NCBI GenBank assembly: GCA_041628615.1
Contig: JBFKOW010000133.1
Span: 1 to 10,142, forward strand
Source of the DNA: JAMWZF01 sp041628615
GTDB lineage: Bacteria; Pseudomonadota; Alphaproteobacteria; Rhodobacterales; Rhodobacteraceae
Length of the DNA stretch: 10,142 nucleotides
Direction of reading: 5' to 3'
Below are positions 5,470 to 10,142 of this stretch, in pieces. The translations under genes and the position numbers were made by a program. The notes under the pieces were generated by a model. The model ran no database searches. It was not told the origin of the DNA and saw only the letters and a list, made by a program, of their open reading frames with translations. The first letter of the stretch is position 1, and every line of letters starts with the position of its first letter.

Positions 5470-6273
5470 ATGAGCGACATCAAGATCGGCAATCCCGGCG
5501 ACATCATCCTCGAGACCCGGGACCTCACCAAGCATTACGGCGGGGTCCACGCGCTGGAGGGGGCCAACTTCATCCTGCGCAAGGGCGAACACGTCGCGAT
5601 CATGGGCGACAACGGGGCCGGCAAGTCGACCTTCGTGCGCCAGATCACCGGGGTCGAGCAGCGGACGCGGGGCGAGATCATCTTCGATGGCCACCCGGTG
5701 CATTTCGACGGCCCGCTCGACGCCCGCAAGGCCGGCATCGAGACGGTGTTCCAGACCCTCGCCCTGGCCGACGATCTCGACGTGCCCGACAACCTCTTTC
5801 TCGGACGCGAACTGACCAGGTGGAACTGGCTCGGCCCGTTCCGGGTGCTCGACTACAAGGCGATGCGCGAGGCGACGCTGGCGGGGCTGGAGAAGACCGC
5901 GGTGAAGATCCCCAACATCCGCAACACCATCCGCAACATGTCGGGCGGCCAGCGGCAATGCGTGGCGATCGCACGGACCGCCACCTTCCATTCCAAGCTG
6001 ACCATCATGGACGAACCCACGGCGGCGCTCGGGGTGCAGGAGACGGCGCAGGTCGAGAACATCATCCGCGGGCTGAAGGAGCAGGGCGAGCCGCTGATCC
6101 TGATCAGCCACAACATGCGGCAGGTGTTCGACCTCGTGGACCGGGTGGTGGTGTTCCGGCGCGGCCGGATCTGCGCCAACCTCGACATCCGCAACGAGGA
6201 CATCACCGGCGAGGACGTGGTGTCCTACATCACCGGCGCGAAGACGCAGCCGGAATACGAAGACGCGGCGTGA
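5470..6273 (+). CDS. Sugar/inositol ABC transporter ATP-binding protein (single NBD)
   Basis: Cytoplasmic ATPase of 267 aa energising the importer. All nucleotide-binding motifs are intact: Walker A GDNGAGKST (46-54), Q-loop Gln95, ABC signature SGGQRQ (158-163), Walker B LTIMDEP (177-183) with catalytic Glu182, and H-loop His214 (LISHNM). There is one nucleotide-binding domain, as in Sinorhizobium FrcA, rather than the tandem ~500-residue form of RbsA/XylG/AraG, so two copies must pair on the permease dimer. The segment TAALGVQET (184-192) and terminal ITGAKT are typical of the FrcA-like subgroup. GAGGAGGG (5455-5462) is the ribosome-binding site and overlaps the permease stop codon. The stop overlaps the GTG start of the next gene by three bases (GTGA). 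Confidence 0.93.
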   Translation: MSDIKIGNPGDIILETRDLTKHYGGVHALEGANFILRKGEHVAIMGDNGAGKSTFVRQITGVEQRTRGEIIFDGHPVHFDGPLDARKAGIETVFQTLALADDLDVPDNLFLGRELTRWNWLGPFRVLDYKAMREATLAGLEKTAVKIPNIRNTIRNMSGGQRQCVAIARTATFHSKLTIMDEPTAALGVQETAQVENIIRGLKEQGEPLILISHNMRQVFDLVDRVVVFRRGRICANLDIRNEDITGEDVVSYITGAKTQPEYEDAA

Positions 6274-7046
6274 CCGACGCCGCCGGCCATCGCGACACCC
6301 GGGCGCTGATCGTCGGCGGAACCCAGGGTCTCGGACTGGCGATCGCCCGGCGGCTGGCGGCCGGGGGCTGCACCCGGTTGGTCCTGTCCGGGCGCGACCC
6401 GGACCGCGGGGCCGCGGCGGCGGTGGAGGTGGGCGGGGCGTTCCTGCCGGTCGATATCGAGAACACCGGCGCGGTGATCGCGCTGGTCGACGCGGCGGCC
6501 GAGGCGATGGGCGGGGTGACCGCGCTGGTCAACGCCGCCGCGCTGACCGACCGGGGGTCGATCCTCGACACCACCCCGGACCTCTGGGACCGGATGATGG
6601 CCGCCAATGCCCGGTCGCCGTTCTTCGCGATCCAGCGCGTCGCGCAGCACGCGATCCGCGACGGCACCGCCGCCTCGGTGGTCAACGTGCTGTCGATGGT
6701 GGTGCATTGCGGCCAGTCCTTCCTCGCGCCCTATGCGGCCTCGAAGGCGGCGCTGGCCAACGTGACCCGGAACGCGGCGCAGGCCCTGCGCGGCCACCGG
6801 ATCCGGGTCAACGGCATCGCCTGCGGCTGGATGGACACGCCGGGCGAGGACGCGACCCAGCGCCGGTTCCACGGCGCGGGCGACGACTGGCTGGCCCGGG
6901 CCGAGGCGGCGCAGCCCTTCGGCACGCTGGTCAAGCCCGCTCACGTCGCCGGGCTCGCCGCCTACATGCTGGGGCGGGAGTCCGGGGTGATGACCGGATC
7001 GGTCGTGGATTTCGATCAGAATGTCGCCGGGGCCTACCCCGAATAG
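6270..7046 (+). CDS. SDR-family NAD(P)-dependent oxidoreductase in the inositol operon
   Basis: Classical short-chain dehydrogenase/reductase of 258 aa. The Rossmann glycine motif is GGTQGLG (16-22). Asn88 lies in VNAAA, the NNAG equivalent. The catalytic tetrad is Asn113, Ser142, Tyr155 and Lys159 (YAASK). C-terminal IRVNGIACGWMDTPG is the usual cofactor-side loop. Arg42 after strand 2 (SGRD) hints at NADP(H), but a firm call is not possible. The start is GTG at 6270, within the ATPase stop (GTGA overlap). No ATG lies near the N-terminus, and upstream in-frame codons fall inside the ATPase gene. Substrate is unknown; from the neighbours it probably oxidises or reduces an inositol stereoisomer, an inosose or a ring-modified derivative. 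The translational overlap argues for tight co-expression with the transporter. It ends 13 nt before iolG. Confidence 0.88.
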   Translation: MTDAAGHRDTRALIVGGTQGLGLAIARRLAAGGCTRLVLSGRDPDRGAAAAVEVGGAFLPVDIENTGAVIALVDAAAEAMGGVTALVNAAALTDRGSILDTTPDLWDRMMAANARSPFFAIQRVAQHAIRDGTAASVVNVLSMVVHCGQSFLAPYAASKAALANVTRNAAQALRGHRIRVNGIACGWMDTPGEDATQRRFHGAGDDWLARAEAAQPFGTLVKPAHVAGLAAYMLGRESGVMTGSVVDFDQNVAGAYPE

Positions 7047-7059
7047 GAAGAGGACAGAA

Positions 7060-8073
7060 ATGACCGTCAGATTTGCAGTGCTGGGCGCCGGGCGCATCGG
7101 CCAGGTCCATGCCCGCGCGGTGGCCTCGGTGCCCGGCGCCTCCCTCGTGGCGGTGGCCGACCCGGTGGCCGAGGCCGCCGCCCGGCTGCGCGACGCCTAC
7201 GGCTGCGAGGTGCGCACGATCGACGCCATCGCCGCCGCCGACGATGTCGACGCGGTCATCATCGGCACCCCGACCGACACCCACGCCGACCTGATCGAGC
7301 GCTTCGCCCGCGCCGGCAAGGCGATCTTCTGCGAGAAGCCGGTGGACCTGAGCCTCGCCCGGGTCCGCGCCTGTCTCGCCGTGGTCGAGCAGACCGGCGC
7401 GACCCTGATGGTGGGTTTCCAGCGCCGGTTCGACCCGGACTTCCGCGCGCTGGCCGAGGCGCTGGCCGCCGGGCAGGTCGGGGCGGTCGAGATGATCACC
7501 CTGACCTCGCGCGACCCCGGCCCGCCGCCCATCGCCTATATCGAACGCTCGGGCGGCCTGTTCCGCGACATGACGATCCACGATTTTGACGTCGCCCGCT
7601 GGCTTCTGGGCGAGGAGGTGGAGACGGTGATCGCCGCCGCCTCGAACCTCGTCGACCCGGCGATCGGGCAGGCCGGCGACGTGGACAGCGCCAACGTCAT
7701 CCTGCGCACCGCCACCGGCAAGCACTGCACCATCACCAATTCGCGCCGCGCCACCTACGGCTACGACCAGCGGATCGAGGTGCTGGGCAGCACGGGCGCG
7801 CTGTCGGTCGGCAACCACCTGAAGTCGCGGCTGACCACCGCCGACGCCTCGGGCTACGGGATGCCGCCCTGTCTCGATTTCTTCATGGACCGCTACACCG
7901 CCGCCTACGCCGCCGAGATCGCCCACTTCGCCGCCTGCGTCGAGACAGGCGCGCAACCGGCGGTCACCGGCCATGACGGGCTGATGGCGCTGGCGCTCGC
8001 GGACGCCGCGATGCGGTCGGTGGCCGAGGGCCGCGCGGTGGCGGTCGCCGAGATCCTGGCCGGCGCGGGCTGA
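7060..8073 (+). CDS. iolG: Inositol 2-dehydrogenase
   Basis: Gfo/Idh/MocA oxidoreductase of 337 aa that oxidises myo-inositol to 2-keto-myo-inositol (scyllo-inosose) with NAD+, the first step of the iol pathway in the cytoplasm. The N-terminal Rossmann motif is GAGRIG (9-14). The catalytic residues match the Bacillus IolG pattern: Lys93 in EKP (92-94), Asp170 and His174 in FRDMTIHDFD. The stretch TSRDPGPPPIAYIERSGG (149-166) and NSRRATYGYDQRIEVLGS (227-244) is closely like alphaproteobacterial IolG/IdhA proteins, so the specificity call is good. The start at 7060 follows GGAAGAGGA (7047-7055). The stop overlaps the ATG of iolE (TGATG at 8071-8075), suggesting translational coupling of consecutive pathway enzymes. 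Confidence 0.94.
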   Translation: MTVRFAVLGAGRIGQVHARAVASVPGASLVAVADPVAEAAARLRDAYGCEVRTIDAIAAADDVDAVIIGTPTDTHADLIERFARAGKAIFCEKPVDLSLARVRACLAVVEQTGATLMVGFQRRFDPDFRALAEALAAGQVGAVEMITLTSRDPGPPPIAYIERSGGLFRDMTIHDFDVARWLLGEEVETVIAAASNLVDPAIGQAGDVDSANVILRTATGKHCTITNSRRATYGYDQRIEVLGSTGALSVGNHLKSRLTTADASGYGMPPCLDFFMDRYTAAYAAEIAHFAACVETGAQPAVTGHDGLMALALADAAMRSVAEGRAVAVAEILAGAG

Positions 8074-8981
8074 TGGCGGTCCGCATCGGCATATCGCCCA
8101 TCGCCTGGCAGAACGACGACCTGCCGGACCTGACCGCCGCCTACACGATGGAACAGGCGCTGCGCGAGGCCCGCGACATCGGCTATGCCGGGGTCGAGCG
8201 GGGCCGCCGGATGCCCGCCGACACCGAGGGGCTGCGCGCCTGTCTCGACGCCCACGGGCTCGCGCTCTGCGGCGGCTGGTGCTCGGGCAACCTGATGGTC
8301 CGCTCCGTCGCCGAGGAGATCGACGCGATCCGCGCCCAGGTCGCCCAGTTCGTCGCGCTCGATGCGCCCTGCCTCGTCTATGCCGAGTGTTCCAACACCG
8401 TGCAGGGCGACCGGGGGGTGCCGCTGCGCGACCGGCCCAAGCTCGACCGCGACGCGGTCACCGGCTATGCGGCGAAGCTGACCGGACTGGCCGAATGGAT
8501 GGCCGGAGAGGGGCTGACCCTCGCCTACCATCACCACATGGGCTCGATGATCGAGGACCAGGACGACATCGACTGGCTGATGGAGGGCAGCGGCCCGGCG
8601 GTGACCCTGCTCTACGACACCGGCCACCTCGCCTTCGGCGGGGCGAGCGTCACCGGGACGCTCGACCGGTGGGGCCACCGGGTGTCCCATGTCCATTACA
8701 AGGACGTGCGCGCCGACGTGGTGCAGCGGATCCGGGACGGCGGCGGCAGCTTTCTCGACGCGGTGGTGGCCGGGGCCTTCACCGTGCCGGGCGACCCCGC
8801 GGGCAGCATCGACTTCGCCGCCGTCACCGGCCGGCTGGCGGCGCTGGGCTACGACGGCTGGATCGTGGTGGAGGCCGAGCAGGACCCGGCCAAGGCACCG
8901 CCCTACGACTACTCGAAACTGGGCCACGACCGGATCCGGGCGCTCTGCGCGCGGGCCGGGCTGGCGGTGGCGGCGGGCTGA
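8073..8981 (+). CDS. iolE: Myo-inosose-2 dehydratase
   Basis: TIM-barrel lyase of 302 aa, the full IolE length, that removes water from scyllo-inosose to give 3D-(3,5/4)-trihydroxycyclohexane-1,2-dione, the second step of inositol breakdown. The N-terminus GISPIAWQNDDLP (6-18), GYAGVERGRRMP (37-48), YHHHMGSMIE (152-161), YDTGHLAFGG (181-190), SHVHYKDVR (205-213) and VVEAEQDP (265-272) are all IolE hallmarks. Likely metal or substrate ligands are Asp182, His185, His208 and Glu267. Its ATG is within the iolG stop (TGATG) with no separate strong ribosome-binding site, so it probably depends on coupled translation. It is followed after 34 nt by the dioxygenase gene. Confidence 0.95.
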   Translation: MAVRIGISPIAWQNDDLPDLTAAYTMEQALREARDIGYAGVERGRRMPADTEGLRACLDAHGLALCGGWCSGNLMVRSVAEEIDAIRAQVAQFVALDAPCLVYAECSNTVQGDRGVPLRDRPKLDRDAVTGYAAKLTGLAEWMAGEGLTLAYHHHMGSMIEDQDDIDWLMEGSGPAVTLLYDTGHLAFGGASVTGTLDRWGHRVSHVHYKDVRADVVQRIRDGGGSFLDAVVAGAFTVPGDPAGSIDFAAVTGRLAALGYDGWIVVEAEQDPAKAPPYDYSKLGHDRIRALCARAGLAVAAG

Positions 8982-9015
8982 CCCGCCGCCCGCGCCACAG
9001 ATCACGGAGGACGCG

Positions 9016-10142
9016 ATGACGACCACGCTCGAACTCACCCCCGCCCGGTCCGACATCACCGAGGGGTTCTTCAACACCGGCTCGGGCGACGTCGCCGACT
9101 TCGCCCGGCTGACGGCCCGCCGGCTCGACCCCGCCGAGGTGCCGCGCGCGGTGCGGGTGATCGCGAACGTGCCGGTCTACGACATGGCGGAACTGCGGCC
9201 GGCGCTGGCCGAGCCCTCGGCGCGGCGGGCGCTGCTCACCGAATGGGCCTTCGTGCTGGGCCGGTCCGCCGGGGTGATCGCGCTGCGGGCGGCCTATCCC
9301 GACACCGCGGTCATCGACCGCGCGACCGAGGTGTTCCGTGCGCTGATCGCCGAGGAACGCGCCGCCGGGGCCGGCAAGGGCGACCACTTCGCCGCCTCCG
9401 GCGCCAACGATCGGGTCTGGAACTCCTTGCAGAAGCAATGCCTGCGCGATCCCGAGGGCTTCGCGCTCTACTACGGCAACCCGGCCATCGCCGCCGCGTG
9501 CGAGGCCTGGCTGGGCCCCGACTACCAGGTCACCGCGCAGGTCAACCAGGTCCGCCCGGGCGGCAAGGCGCAGGACGCCCACCGGGATTACCACCTCGGG
9601 TTTCAGAGCGCCCCGGGCGCGGCCCGGTTCCCGGTCCATGCCCACCTGCTGACCGCGGCGCTGACGCTGCAGGGCGCGGTGGCCCATTGCGACATGCCGG
9701 TGGAGAGCGGGCCGACCAAGCTGCTGCCCTTCTCGCAGCTCTACGGGCCGGGCTACGTCGCCTTCCACGACCCCGCCCACCGGGCGCATTTCGAGGCGCA
9801 TTGCGTGCAGGTCCCGCTGTCCAAGGGCGATGCGCTGTTCTTCAACCCGGCGCTGTTCCACGCCGCCGGCGAGAACCGCAGCGCGGACATCCACCGGATG
9901 GCGAACCTGTTGCAAGTTTCCTCTGCCTTCGGCCGGGCGATGGAGGCGATCGACCGGGCCGGCATGGCGCGGGCGCTCTACCCGCCCCTGCGGGCGCTGG
10001 CCGCGGCGGGCCGGCTGGACCCGGCCGGGGCCGACGCCGCGATCGCCGCCGCCGCCGAGGGCTACGCCTTCCCGACCAACCTCGACACCGACCCGCCGAT
10101 CGGCGGCGCCGCGCCCGAGAGCATGGCGGACCTGATGCGCCG
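9016..10142 (+). CDS. Phytanoyl-CoA dioxygenase-family Fe(II)/2-oxoglutarate oxygenase (3' truncated)
   Basis: An open frame of 375 codons runs from ATG 9016 off the window end; GGAGG (9006-9010) stands five bases before the ATG. The PhyH double-stranded beta-helix core is recognised by the facial triad His189-x-Asp191 (QDAHRDYH) and His282 (LFFNPALFHAAGEN), with Arg294 in IHRMANLLQVS as likely 2-oxoglutarate anchor (Arg288 the alternative). Further family-like parts are DMPVESGPTKLLPFSQL (235-251) and the KGDALFF turn before the distal His. The N-terminal ~130 residues are family-specific and I recognise no motif there. Members hydroxylate varied small molecules with Fe(II), O2 and 2-oxoglutarate. 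In this operon a cyclitol or modified inositol is the reasonable but untested substrate. No signal peptide is seen. Length already exceeds many PhyH proteins, so this may be a long subfamily or carry a C-terminal extension. Confidence 0.82.
   Translation, partial: MTTTLELTPARSDITEGFFNTGSGDVADFARLTARRLDPAEVPRAVRVIANVPVYDMAELRPALAEPSARRALLTEWAFVLGRSAGVIALRAAYPDTAVIDRATEVFRALIAEERAAGAGKGDHFAASGANDRVWNSLQKQCLRDPEGFALYYGNPAIAAACEAWLGPDYQVTAQVNQVRPGGKAQDAHRDYHLGFQSAPGAARFPVHAHLLTAALTLQGAVAHCDMPVESGPTKLLPFSQLYGPGYVAFHDPAHRAHFEAHCVQVPLSKGDALFFNPALFHAAGENRSADIHRMANLLQVSSAFGRAMEAIDRAGMARALYPPLRALAAAGRLDPAGADAAIAAAAEGYAFPTNLDTDPPIGGAAPESMADLMR

Noticed and set aside
5820..6269. Upstream extension of the SDR reading frame into the ATPase gene
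   Set aside because: The frame stays open by chance in GC-rich DNA; the SDR Rossmann motif begins shortly after GTG 6270 and the ATPase motifs occupy the other frame.
7905..9077. Minus-strand open frame of 390 codons opposite iolE
   Set aside because: Antisense shadow of iolE and the end of iolG; no domain signature or sensible ribosome-binding site.
8824..9915. Minus-strand open frame of 363 codons opposite the dioxygenase gene
   Set aside because: Shadow of the PhyH-family frame, which carries the conserved HxD...H residues.
1..10142. Mobile element, CRISPR array, tRNA/rRNA or phage signals
   Set aside because: No transposase, integrase, direct-repeat array, tRNA-like cloverleaf or composition break was seen; all sizeable frames fit a metabolic operon or a metal transporter.

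Overview
The window is very GC-rich, with G/C third codon positions, AAGGA/GGAGG ribosome-binding sites and tightly packed genes. Together with the protein types (an alphaproteobacterial IolG/IolE pair, a FrcBCA-like sugar ABC transporter, a TroA/SitA-type metal-binding protein behind a Fur/Mur-like box) this points to an alphaproteobacterium, most likely of the Rhodobacterales. The taxonomic call is inference from protein resemblance; there is no rRNA or tRNA gene here.

Region 1 (1-1031, minus strand) is the front of a manganese/iron-type ABC importer operon: a periplasmic metal-binding protein (60-1031), followed after 10 nt by the first codons of a second gene that leaves the window (1-49), probably the ATPase. 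Region 2 (1032-1251) is a divergent intergenic space. It holds a well-formed minus-strand promoter for the metal operon (TTGACG, 17-nt spacer, TACATC), with a perfect 6-5-6 inverted repeat filling the spacer and a Fur-box-like 19-mer abutting the -35, and a plus-strand promoter for the LacI-type regulator with an operator at its presumed start point.

Region 3 (1252-10142, plus strand) is one coherent inositol (cyclitol) uptake and catabolism cluster. It starts with a LacI-family regulator (1252-2283). A nearly identical 18-bp inverted repeat lies both before this regulator and directly behind it, before the catabolic genes, which suggests autoregulation plus control of the operon. The structural genes follow in order: an IolI-like TIM-barrel isomerase/epimerase (2429-3244); a sugar ABC transporter made of a periplasmic binding protein (3324-4262), a permease (4374-5456) and a single-domain ATPase (5470-6273); an SDR oxidoreductase with a GTG start overlapping the ATPase stop (6270-7046); inositol 2-dehydrogenase IolG (7060-8073); inosose dehydratase IolE (8073-8981); and a 3'-truncated phytanoyl-CoA-dioxygenase-family (Fe(II)/2-oxoglutarate) enzyme (9016-10142+). 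A strong 13-bp perfect hairpin separates the binding-protein gene from the permease gene.

Functionally, an inositol-like ligand would be captured in the periplasm, imported, oxidised by IolG to 2-keto-inositol (inosose), possibly interconverted between isomers by the IolI-like protein and the SDR, and dehydrated by IolE. The later iol steps (iolD, iolB, iolC, iolA) are not in the window. The least explained members are the SDR and the terminal dioxygenase; they may extend the substrate range to modified or stereoisomeric inositols. I saw no mobile element, CRISPR array or RNA gene, and no clearly unprecedented system.
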